Assembly (NCBI RefSeq): GCF_000227135.1
Contig: NC_018249.1
Coordinates: 62,001 to 126,000 of the forward strand
Direction: 5' to 3'
DNA: 64,000 nt
Origin: Leishmania donovani
Taxonomy: Eukaryota; Euglenozoa; Kinetoplastea; Trypanosomatida; Trypanosomatidae
The position numbers and the translations under genes were made by a program. Positions 1 through 10,100 of this stretch are shown here, in pieces (position 1 is the stretch's first letter; the number at the start of each line of letters is the position of its first letter). The notes under the pieces were generated by a model. It saw only the letters and a list, made by a program, of their open reading frames with translations, searched no databases and was not told where the DNA came from.

Positions 1-75
1 GATACATCGGCGCCGAAGTGCCAGGGGCGGAGGGGATAGAGGGAGTGGAGAGTTGCCGAACGTAGGAGCGGGGGT

Positions 76-858
76 TTACGCAGTCTTCGGACGCTGTGTC
101 GCAGTGGTGTATTGCGAAATCTGCTCGTTGAGGTCAGTGCACACGTTGTTGACAGCGATCGTGGCCACCTCGACGGCTCGCGGGCCCACAACCGGCACTT
201 TTTGCATCACCGTCGCGCAGTTCCGCGCCACCGCCGCATCGGCCTCCTTTTGCTGAATGACGGTAATCATGTGCTGAGCGGACGGAATCAACTGCGTCAA
301 ACGCCAGGCTATGTACAGCACGCTGCTGATGATGTGAATGAGCACGTGGAAGGCCGCCGTCTTGGTGACGTCGAACTCTTGGTAGTTGCTCACGTACGGC
401 TGCGTCTTGGCCGTCACCTTGGTGCGCACAGCGGTCACCTGCTCCTTGGCGTTGTCCACAGCGTTCTGGGCAGAGTGGCGCGCGTTCTCCACGGAGGCCC
501 TGGCCGAATCCACTTTCGCCTTCGCGCTCTCAACGTACGGGTCAGCCTTCTTCCGGGCATCCTCGACATACTCGTGCGCGGCATTCACAGCCTTCTTTAC
601 AGCCTCCTGCAACTGCACCTTGTGCTCCGAAGCGAGCCGCTGCCCCTCATGCACGTAGGACTGCACAGTGTTCATCGCGTTCTGCACGCCATTCTGGGCG
701 GCGTCAGGGGCTTTCTGCACGGTCGCCGCGGCACCCGAGATGCTCTTCTGAGCATCCTGTGCCTTTTCGTTTACGTCGACGTGCACCTGCGAGGCGACAC
801 CGTCGATTCCATCGACCACTTCCTGGACCTGCTGGTGGGTATCACGCGTGCGAGGCAT
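76..858 (-). CDS. LEA/apolipoprotein-like amphipathic repeat protein with membrane segment
   Basis: This 260-residue protein has an Ala/Val/Gln/Lys-rich N-terminal two thirds (about residues 15-155) in which hydrophobic and charged residues alternate with a roughly 11-residue period, for example VDSARASVENARHSAQNAVD. That pattern is typical of LEA-3, apolipoprotein and perilipin-type surface helices. A hydrophobic stretch at about 168-192 (AAFHVLIHIISSVLYIAWRL) could enter a membrane or a lipid droplet monolayer. The polar tail has no recognised domain. I infer a lipid-surface or ER-associated role; no enzymatic motif is visible. The ATG at 858 is the first after a strong acceptor-like tract (AG at 944-943), giving an 84-nt leader with no upstream ATG. 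It is the last gene of the unit inside the window. A plain coiled coil is the alternative. Confidence 0.85.
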   Translation of the reverse strand: MPRTRDTHQQVQEVVDGIDGVASQVHVDVNEKAQDAQKSISGAAATVQKAPDAAQNGVQNAMNTVQSYVHEGQRLASEHKVQLQEAVKKAVNAAHEYVEDARKKADPYVESAKAKVDSARASVENARHSAQNAVDNAKEQVTAVRTKVTAKTQPYVSNYQEFDVTKTAAFHVLIHIISSVLYIAWRLTQLIPSAQHMITVIQQKEADAAVARNCATVMQKVPVVGPRAVEVATIAVNNVCTDLNEQISQYTTATQRPKTA

Positions 859-942
859 TGTATCTTGACGTGCTGTTTCTGTGTTTTACGCTGCGGCTTC
901 TCTGCGGAAGCCTCGAAAGAGGTCAGAGCACCGTCACAATTG

Positions 943-1000
943 CTTGGGGAACGCCGAAGGAGTTAGTCAAGCCGCCAAAAAAAAAAAGACAAAAAAAAAC
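943..1000 (-). promoter_or_regulatory. Predicted spliced-leader acceptor for the 76-858 gene
   Basis: On the minus strand two T runs (977-987 and 991-999) precede the first AG, at 944-943, in the context CCCCAAG. The mature message would start at 942 and reach the ATG at 858 without an upstream ATG. This is predicted from the pattern only. Confidence 0.5.
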
Positions 1001-3823
1001 AGACGACTTATAACTAATAGACTGCCAAATTACCTCTGCCAGTGCCACGTGTACGATGACGGCAAGGGTTGCTAAGCTGTGTGGGTGGCGGGCAATGAGG
1101 GGAATGCGTGAGGTGTGCGAGAAGCAAAAAGATAGATGTGGCCAAAACACGCAGAAGTAAAAATGAAATCAACGAACGAAAAAAGAGGAAATGCACGAGG
1201 AATACAGGCGCAGCGTGGGTGTGGGTGTATGAAAAGAGTAGCAGCAACGGCAGACTCGAAAACGGAGGTGTACCGTGCCGTGGAGGTGGGCGATGGGGTC
1301 GAGCTGCTCTTGTGCGTGTTGCTGGTGGATCCGAAAGCGTGAGAGAAGAGAGAGAGGGCGAGAAAGAGGGAGGAGCAGAATCGGAATAACGTGGCGCATA
1401 TCTGAGATTTGCACCATGGTGTGTGCGTTGGAAACGAAAAGAAGCGAAGCAGCGGCGCATAGAAGGGAGAAGAGAGAGGGGTGGGAAACAGAGAAAAAGT
1501 GTCGGCGTGGGTGCATGTGCCAAGGGCAGAGTTCATACAACGTGCGCTGGGTGCGCCAGAGAGGACGCTGCAACGCGCAACCACGGCGAAGGGTGGATAG
1601 TGGCGCACGTGCGGAATTCTTGTTCACTTTTGTGATTTAGTCCAGTGCCGCTGATCGGGTCGAGACCAGGTCTTCGTCGCTAGGCCGGCCCATGCATCGA
1701 TCAGGAAGGTGCTTCCTTCTGACGCTTGCTCGCGAGGTTTATCTCCGTCTTCTTTTTTTTTCTAATGTGTTTACGGATCGGTGATGGCGTAGATTTGGAT
1801 GTGAAGCTTCGCTGTGGAGCATGAGTGGATTGCCATGCTCAGATACATCGGGTGTCCACCAGACAAGAGATCGAAAGATGAAAGCAGCAAGAACACGAAA
1901 TTGCGGACGAGGAGTGCGGGCGCGATGCCCAAACCACCTGGGGAAGGTCAAGCAAAGAGGTGCCAGCGAGACCAGCGCCTGGCCCTCCACACCCACATGG
2001 ACGACGGGAAGAGAGCAGAGTAAGCAAGCGATGAAAAACGAAGCGAGGAGAGACAGGAGCGAAGAATAACACAGGCGGACGTAAAAAAATGGGGTAAAGA
2101 CGACGTCATGGGCGGCAGAGAAGTAGGGCGAGAGGGAGAGGGGGGGGAAGAGCGTGAACAAACCCACCCACCAACCACACACACACGCGCATAATAACAG
2201 AACACACCGTCAGCAAGTGAAGAAGACGACAGCGAAACAGCCAAAGAGAGCGCGCGAGTGCGCGTCTGCAAGCGGGCGCGGCGGTGCAGACAACGCAGCA
2301 ACACACTCGCACCTGTGTGTCTGGGGAGAGAGAGAACACACACATGATGGAGTAGACACAGACAGGCAAACATGACCGAAAGAAAGTACCCAACAAAAAA
2401 AAAAACGAACGCACACAGAGAAATGCACAAGCACATTCTCCTCCCTTTCTCCTGCAGCCTCTTGGCCTTCAGGCGACATGGCCTGATTCTGTGAAGATGA
2501 GGGGCACGCGTCTGCGCTTGTTTGGATGTGTGTGTAGAGGCGCAAGAGCAGTGAAGGCAGAGGGAGAAACCGAAGAAAAGACCTGATACGGATTAAACCG
2601 ACAGGGGCCGGGTGGGAGTGCACAAAGGGGCGTGGCGAACGAGAGGGCTGTGGCAAGCGGGTGAGACAGGGCTCCTCGATGACAAACCATAAAAATACGA
2701 AGAGACCGTAGTTGACCTGCGCAAGAAGGCAGCAGTACCCAGCGGCAGCAGCATCAGCGGCAGCGAGGGAAACACGAAAACAAGTGATGAGCTGTGTGTC
2801 TCTCAGTGTCGCTGTTCTCGCGCAGATCATCACCTCCTCCCCCTGACGCACGCATCTACACTCCGATACCCGGAGACACACACACACACACACAATCACA
2901 GACACACAAGGGGAGAGGAAGAGAGACACACGCTATCATCGCCTGAACAATGGAAAAGAAAAAGCGCAAAGGAATTACAGGGAGCATGTGTTCGTGCGGT
3001 TGGAGTGGACAGGGCCCACAAAGAAGAGGGCAAAAAGAAGCGCCGACCAAACAAAGAAAAAAGGGACGAGGAAATCGTCTGTTGCACAGTTACTCACTGA
3101 CCCCCTGCTCCGTCACACAACGAGGGCCCCTCCCCCCCCCGCACAGATGTACGACTGCCGTTGGTGGGAAAAAACGAGCGAGAAAGTGAGAGAGAAGGGG
3201 GTGAACTGGAACAAACAAGAACGTCGCACTGAGGCGGTGAGCGTGTCAGCACATATTGCCTCCATCGATCCGACTTCCGGCGTGCGTGCAGCCGTCCCCC
3301 GCCTACATACTGAGAGCCGCACCGACAGGAATAGAGCGCGTCCTCCGCACACGAGCATAGATGGGTGTATATATGCCTGTGCTGAGTGCTGGCAGGAGTG
3401 CGGGGCCGCTACCCTTACAGCTCTCGGTCTCAGTGGCAGGGAACATGAAGGGCGGGGGTGGGGTCGGATGGGCGCGACTTACTCTGAAGGCGCGGACAGT
3501 GCTAACAACAAGAGAGGGAGAAGGGGCCCCTTCTCAGAGAACATGCAAAGAAGGAGCCACACTCACATGTCGAGCAAAGACACCGCTTCCACTGGGCAAC
3601 GAAAAGAAGAACCGATCGCCGACGGCCTCCCGATCTCGCCCCACTGTTATGCCCCGAGGAATGTTTACAAAGGTAAGGCGACAACCACATAAGAGCCAGT
3701 CCGCAGGGCGTGGCGCACACCCGCTTGTTGCCTGCTCCTCAGCCAGCAAGCGGGTAAGAGGAAGAGTGCGAGCGATACTTTGCCGTCAGCGTTCCCTGTC
3801 TGAGGCCCGCCGTCAACCGCGAA

Positions 3824-3840
3824 ATATATATATATATATA
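3824..3840. repeat. (TA)n microsatellite
   Basis: About eight uninterrupted TA units in the 3' UTR side of the RING gene. Confidence 0.9.
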
Positions 3841-4320
3841 CGAATACCCGATCAAAGAAAACAGCAACTATATAGAGCTCATACCCCCTTTTAGGGAGGC
3901 GCAGATGGCCGTTGCTATGCTCACATCCGCACTGATTTTCATTCGCTTTCCCTCAGCGCATGCGCCTCCACCACATGGCACACATCCGTTTTTCTCAACG
4001 CCCCCTCGCTGCGCTGCCCTTGCTCGCGCGCTTTAGAATCCGTCGGCGAGCACGCCAACGTACACACACATATACATGGATACACCTAAAGACATGTGTG
4101 CGTGCGCGCGCGCGTCTGTGTATTCGCATGTGGTGACGTGCGCCTCAACGAAACTTGCTTGGCCCACACCGCCCATACACTTACCTCCACTGTCAGCAGC
4201 ACACTGCACGCAACTTTAGTCTGCTTCGCCCATGGTGACGCGCTCCACGGATTCTCTGCCTTACAGCGGCGCGCCCACTCCCTCCTGCCCTGCACCGTCT
4301 TGCTCCACAATGGCGGCTCA

Positions 4321-5667
4321 TCAGGGGGGTTCTGGGCCGTACATTGCCGTCAGCGTCATGAGGAGGCTTTCCTCTTCCCCAGTGAACTTCTGCAGCGTGA
4401 CATCCAGCTGGCTCACCGCGCTCGGCTCGTAGAAGCCTACGATGCGCTTGATGCGACGCACGTAGTCCGCCTGCATCCGCTGCGCCTCCGACTGCTGCTG
4501 CTGCTCCTTCCTCAGCGCGTCTACGTGACGGGTGAAGGCACACAGCACGTCATGCAAGGGCAGCTTGGCGGAGGAGAGGACGAAGCTTTCGTCGAGGTTG
4601 ACGCGCCGACGATTGGCACTACTGAGGAAGGATTGTCGAATTTCTGTGTCCTTGCTGCGCAGCCGGCGCTCGATACACAACCACTCAGCGTCGCACACGT
4701 CGCGCTCAAAGTACTGCTCCGCGAGGATGCGGCACTGATCCAGCTGAAAGAGCCCGGTCGCCTCCACATCCAGCAGTTGTGCTACCTTCAGGAGCTGCTC
4801 GTACGGCTCTGCCGTCATGTGGTACCACTGCGCTGGGTTTCGTCGGTTCAACATGAGCCACAGACACAGTACATGAAACGGCACCGACTCCGTCAGGGCG
4901 TCTCGGCCTGCCATCTCGAAGAGGTTTTTCACGTCGTCTGGGTGGCTGGGGTAGTTTAAGAAGCGCAGGAGTCGGCACGCGCCGCGCCAGCGCAGCTCCG
5001 GCGCCATCCCTCTATCGGGGACGAGGACAGCAAAGTTGGGAAAACGCTCAATCAGCTCGCGGTACTCTCTATCCAACATTCCATAGTCCTGCGCCGTTGA
5101 AGTCAGCGACTGCCGCCACTGTGCACGCTGCTCGTACGTGAGGTGAGCGTCGGCGGTGGAAGCGCTGTTGTTCGTGACGTCAGCAAAGCGCTGCTCATGA
5201 GGGCTGCCGGTGTTGACTACCGCCGCGGGATGCACGAGGAGGGAGTCCACGGCGGCGGGCGAAGGCGCCGATCCTTCAGGTCTGGTGTTGCTGTCTTCGA
5301 GGTAGTACTCCTGCATTGCCACACACTCCGTCGTCGTCGGGATCTTGTCCTCGTCGCTGGACTGCACCTCGCCAGCTTCGAGGCATTTGAGATGCTTCTC
5401 TTTAAAGTCGCTGTACGTGCCCTTCCACAGACACGCGCTACATGACCCCTGCGTGCGCTGTAGAAGTCGTAGGATGAACTTGCCGGGTGTGTTGAGACGC
5501 GTGACAGACCCACAGCACACGGGGCACGTCTCGAGCCCCTCTACGCAGCCACGGCAGAATATATGTTGGGACTCGCTGATCTCCACCGGGTCTGTCCACA
5601 GGCAACAGCACACCGCGCATTCGGCGTCCATGCCAAATGTGGTGTCCGGCACAAAGTACTTGGCCAT
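4321..5667 (-). CDS. RING-like/TRAF-type zinc-finger protein
   Basis: I start this 448-residue protein at MAKYF (5667), because the open frame upstream to 5916 is low-complexity 5' sequence. Residues 17-51 form a RING-like cluster: C17, C20, H35, C38, C41, C48, C51. The usual third cysteine, two residues before the histidine, is Ser33. Residues 76-95 (C76, C79, H92, C95) form a TRAF/SIAH-type zinc finger. A disordered acidic linker follows to about 180. The C-terminal half (about 185-448) is helical, with segments such as FEMAGRDALTESVPFHVLCL that resemble EF-hand-like helix-loop-helix units. The domains point to a ubiquitin-ligase or scaffold role, but with one zinc ligand missing the ligase activity is uncertain. 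It lies between a structural protein and Pol5, with no obvious functional link to either. Confidence 0.88.
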   Translation of the reverse strand: MAKYFVPDTTFGMDAECAVCCCLWTDPVEISESQHIFCRGCVEGLETCPVCCGSVTRLNTPGKFILRLLQRTQGSCSACLWKGTYSDFKEKHLKCLEAGEVQSSDEDKIPTTTECVAMQEYYLEDSNTRPEGSAPSPAAVDSLLVHPAAVVNTGSPHEQRFADVTNNSASTADAHLTYEQRAQWRQSLTSTAQDYGMLDREYRELIERFPNFAVLVPDRGMAPELRWRGACRLLRFLNYPSHPDDVKNLFEMAGRDALTESVPFHVLCLWLMLNRRNPAQWYHMTAEPYEQLLKVAQLLDVEATGLFQLDQCRILAEQYFERDVCDAEWLCIERRLRSKDTEIRQSFLSSANRRRVNLDESFVLSSAKLPLHDVLCAFTRHVDALRKEQQQQSEAQRMQADYVRRIKRIVGFYEPSAVSQLDVTLQKFTGEEESLLMTLTAMYGPEPP

Positions 5668-6643
5668 CCTGCAGCGGCCTGACAGGCTAGCCGTGGGGAG
5701 GGGGATGAAGGGGAGGGGGCGAGCATGAGCGCGCGGGAGGCGGCAACACGTGTGACGCCGCAGCCACCCTGAACTGTCAAGACGGTGCTCGAGGGCGGGA
5801 AGGACGCGCGTGAAACGTCGAAGGGAAACAATAGGGGTGCTGCCGCAGGTATGCGTGGCCTCTCGTGTCGGCGACAATGAGAGGACACCCATCAACACGC
5901 AACGATGCGCACACACTCACAGAGCCGCTCTCTGGCGACCAGCTTGGCGACCCCTCTCCCCCTACAACGGAGCGCAAAAATTGAGACGGGGAAACACGCA
6001 CGAGCAACAGGCCAACTTTGAGCAAGAGAGATCAGCAGACACAAGTGATTAGGGAATAAATAGGCTCTCACATCATCCGGCAGATCAACATACGTGTGCG
6101 CGTGCGCGTGTTTGTGATGTGGTGTAGAAGAGCGGCAGAAAGAAAAGGGAAGACGACTGGGAGGTGGAGGCGCTGTATATATAGATAGAAGGTATGGGCA
6201 ACGCGTTGCGAAGCGCAGAGGCAGGTTGCAGATCACGCCGCATCTCAGTGTCGGTGGGTGCTCGCGGAGGCGGCAGCAGCAGCAGCTGCAAGTGCCCAGA
6301 TTATGTCGCCTCTCACATCCATGGAGACAAGCCACAGACTTCCGCAAAGACAGGGGGGGAGCTCGTCGTCGATTGCTTGAAAGCCCAGTCGCGGTGCCGC
6401 CATGCGCGACCGCGTCGGTGTAGCTGTCACCTGCGCTGAGGAGCGCTGCTGCTTTCCTCCTTTTGTGACACTTTATACTGCTCTGCTTATGTTTTAGAGC
6501 GAGAGGCCACCAAGAGAGGGGGAGGGGTCGTGTGCCTCCGTCTGAGTGCCTGTTTATGCGTGTATCTTTGGGCACCATCACATCCATCATGGTGACCGAG
6601 GCAGGGACGCGTGCACGCGCAGGGCACACAGGCAGCGCTACCG

Positions 6644-6670
<27 letters not shown>
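6644..6670. repeat. (CA)n microsatellite
   Basis: About 13 CA units on the + strand, GT on the transcribed strand. Confidence 0.95.
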
Positions 6671-6674
<4 letters not shown>

Positions 6675-6841
6675 ACCATTAAACGCCGTTTTAGTGGAGA
6701 AAAGGAAAGAAAACGGAAACGGCCCAGCGCGCGCACACAGAGAAATAAGTATGCGCATCATCATCATCACGACCGCCGTTCGTCCTCATCAAACAGACGA
6801 ACACCCACGAACACGAAGCTCAACAACGGAACACGGAGGAA

Positions 6842-6859
6842 GGGAGGGGAGGGGAGGGG
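6842..6859 (+). other. Potential G-quadruplex motif
   Basis: Four runs of 3-4 G separated by single A residues fit the standard G4 pattern. It lies in the Pol5 3' UTR region on the non-transcribed strand. Confidence 0.6.
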
Positions 6860-7175
6860 AAGAGAAAGGGGTGTAACACTGAGAACAGAAACATGCTTAA
6901 CACTGTTACCAAAAACATACAAGAAGACAAGACGCAAACACAGACAGGGATATGCGAAAGGCGAGAAGGAGAGGCGGGAGGGAAGGTGGTGGGTGCGACC
7001 TTCTCAACGGCTATGGCGGCCTGCCGTCCAAGCAAACAGCAACGCCAGCCGGAAACGAGACCAGAAGAACAGAAGAAAGACGCTCGGGGTTTCTCACCAC
7101 GACCACCACGTAAGCGCAGCAGCACAAAGCCCACCTGCCTTCCTTGGTTGCGGTGCCCCGCTGCAGGTGCGTTGC

Positions 7176-10100
7176 TTAATCGTCCTCGTTGTCCACCTGC
7201 GAGGCTTCCGCGAGTTTCGCTTGGCGCCATTTTTCAAACGAGCGCTGGCGGGCCTCGTGTAGGCGACGCTTGCGCTCGCGATTCTTGGCGATGCGCTCCT
7301 GCTTCGCCATCATGATGCGCTTGCGTTTCTCCTCTCGTTCCTCCTTCGTGAGAGCTTTGCTGCGGGCGCTGCGAAGAACCTGACGCTGCAGGCGATCCTC
7401 GATCTTCAGCTCCTCCTTGCGCCGCCGCTTCGCTGACCGCTCCTCGTCTGTCGGATCGTCGTTGCGGTGCGCCAGCAGGGCCTTGAGAACACGGCTGCGC
7501 ACCTTCTTTGCGCGGCGGTAGAAATCGCTCTTCTCCTTTGCACCACGCTTCACGAACTGCTCATACAGCAGCTTCACCGGCGACGGCGCCTTCGTCTCTC
7601 TCGCACGCGGGGTGAGGCCCAGCATGCGCTCCATCGTGCCCAGCAGCCGAATGGATGCGGCGGACAGCAAAATGTCGTCGTCGTCCACCGCCGGCGCGAT
7701 CACCGCGGACGCAACCCATGCGGGGTCAAGTTGCACGCGGCTGTTGTACTGCAGCACCATCTTCACCATGTGCAGGTAGTTGTACGGAAGGGTGTGCTTC
7801 ATGGAAAAGACCTGCGCCACCGAGACAGACTGCACAAGGCCGCAGATGGCAGCGCTAGCGCTGCGCTTCAGCTCGCCGGGCAGCCCGCTGAGCCGCGGCA
7901 GCATCGCCTCGACAAAGACACAGCAGCCGGTGAAGACGCGTACGCGCTGCGGGCCTTCCAAGGGCAGCACCTCCTCGTTCTTCTCAAGCACGGCAGGAAG
8001 CAGCGCCCAGGCAAAGCCTTGCCGGTAGTGGTACAGGTCCTTCTTCAGCGAGGGCAGCAGCTTCTTCGTGTCCCAGCCGCGGTCACAAAACACAGACTTG
8101 TAGTACTCGCTCAGCACAATACGCACCTCCTCGCCGGCATGATTCTTGCTGGCCAGCATCGCAACAAAGTGGAACACGCGCAACGCGATGCCCTTGACCG
8201 TGACGAGGCGGCGACGAGCCGCCGCGGCCGCCTTCGCCATAACGCTGTCTTTACTCAGCAGCACACGGCTGAGCTTGCGCAGGTAGCTCTGGATGTCGCC
8301 GAGCAGCTGGAACAGATCTGTCGCCGCTACAAAGGAGCCAAAATATCGGTTCTTGGTGAGCAGCAACATTTCCAATGAGGAGACAGCGCTGTGGAAGACG
8401 ACGTCGTCGGCTGTCTTCACGTTCTCACGGGCAACGGCCAGCAGCACCTGATACACGTGCACCACCTCGGCGCTGCGCATGGCGAGACCAACGCGCGTAG
8501 CGAGGCGGATGGCACGCACCACGTCCGCCTTCTCCTGGCTGGCGGTGCCGGTGGGGTAAACATGATCCAGGTCCATGCCGCCAACCATGCCCTTCAGCGC
8601 GTCGATGTACTGCTGCGTCGGCGCCTCTTCCTCTTCGAAGGCGTCCTCGTCGTCGCCCTCGCTCGACTCCGCGTCGGTGACATCGTCCGCCACGGCCTCG
8701 CCGTCCTCCTCCTCCTCCGCCGTCCCTGCCTCCGAGTCGCTGTCGTCGCTGACAGTGGCGGAGACGGTCTCCGTGGACGATTCCTCGACAGAACTGCTCG
8801 CGTCGTCCTCATTGCTGCCAGCACCGCCCTCGGCCGCCTCATCACCGTCGTCACCGCCCACGCTGTCTCCGTCGGAGGAAGCGCCAGCACCGCCGCCATC
8901 CTCGTCGCTCGAGCTCTGCCTGTCGCCGTCCTCTGCCGCCTGCTTTGCCTTGCGCTGGCGGGCCTGCTCCCGGCTGTCCGTGTGGTACGCATCCTTCAGC
9001 GGCGCCAGCAGAATGTCCAGCGTGCTCTTCGTCCGAATGAACTTCGCGAACTTCAGGACGAAGCCCATCGCGATGCGCCGTACACACGTCATGAGCGGCA
9101 TCACGTGCAGCGGCGCACTCGTGCGCATGAGGAGGGCCATAAGGGCATCGAGGAACAGGTCGAGCGTCTCCAGCGTGCCGGCGGTATAGAACTGTGCCAA
9201 GTCAGGTATGACGCTCTTGGCTATCACCATGGCGTCGCTGTTTGTCGGGTCGTCGACGCTGAGCATGAGAAAGAGCAGCGCCAGCAGGATGTCCATGTCG
9301 GCCCGTTCGTAGAAGAGGACGCTGCGCTGCTCATCAGGTACCTCGAGCGCCTCGACGACTCGGTTGCGCGACTTACGGAAGGCGCTATGCTGCACAGCCG
9401 TAGTGTAGCGCGTCTTCGACTTCTCCTCTGCCGCTAGGTAAGCAGTGATGATCGTCGTAGCGGCCACAGAGCTCTTTGGACGGGCCAGCGGACCATGGAA
9501 GGTGAAGGAGTAGACGTCGGCGAAGAGGTAGATGCAGCGGTTCTGACTGAGAGTGTCGCGCGAGTGTCGCGGAGGGAACAGACCGAACTCGAGCAGCCGC
9601 ATTACCGCCGCGTCCACGTATGCATGGTCGACGCCTTCGCGCACGGGTACGTAGAGACAGTTGCGCAGCTCGCGCAGAACCCACGTACGGTTCGTCACGG
9701 CGGCCGGGTCCGAGTCGGCAGTCATGGCATACTGCCGGAGGAGGTCCTCGACCTTGCGGTGGAGGGCGGAGATGGGCATCTGCTTCAGCTCCTGCATCGC
9801 CGTCGGCTTCGCCGATGTGCGCTTGCCGTACCCGACGTGCGTGCTCGCCAGCTTGAGCACTTCCATACGCTGCTCGGCGTGGTCGGACTGAACCGCGATA
9901 TAGCCCAGCTCGGTCACCAGGTTCTGGAAGAGCGCTCGGCGTGGGACATCAGCGCTACCACGGCGGTATGGCACGATCATGTTGTGCAGAATCGTGCCGA
10001 GGTGCTCCTTCATCGACTCACCCATGGCGACGCGGCGCACGACGAGCTGAAAAATGTCGTGCCACACTGGGTGCACCATAGGGTGGTAGGCCGTCACCTG

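Larger units (their letters stand above)
859..4320. other. Intergenic spacer, low complexity
   Basis: It holds the leader of the left gene and the 3' UTR of the RING gene. It is rich in GA, CA and A runs on the + strand, with C runs near 3120 and a TA repeat at 3824-3840. The open frames here are low-complexity reads of repeats, and I see no supported gene. Confidence 0.7.
5668..7175. other. Intergenic spacer with CA repeat and G4 motif
   Basis: It contains the RING gene leader and the Pol5 3' UTR. A CA repeat (6644-6670) and a four-run G tract (6842-6859) are the main features. A 52-codon minus-strand ORF at 6245-6403 ends in an alanine run and looks like chance. No supported gene. Confidence 0.7.

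Noticed and set aside
1014..3900. Several open frames of 100-240 codons in the first spacer
   Set aside because: They are reads of GA, CA and CT repeats with no domain or Leishmania codon bias.
5668..5916. N-terminal extension of the RING protein to 5916
   Set aside because: The extension is low-complexity with frequent rare codons; the conserved-looking protein begins at MAKYF (5667).
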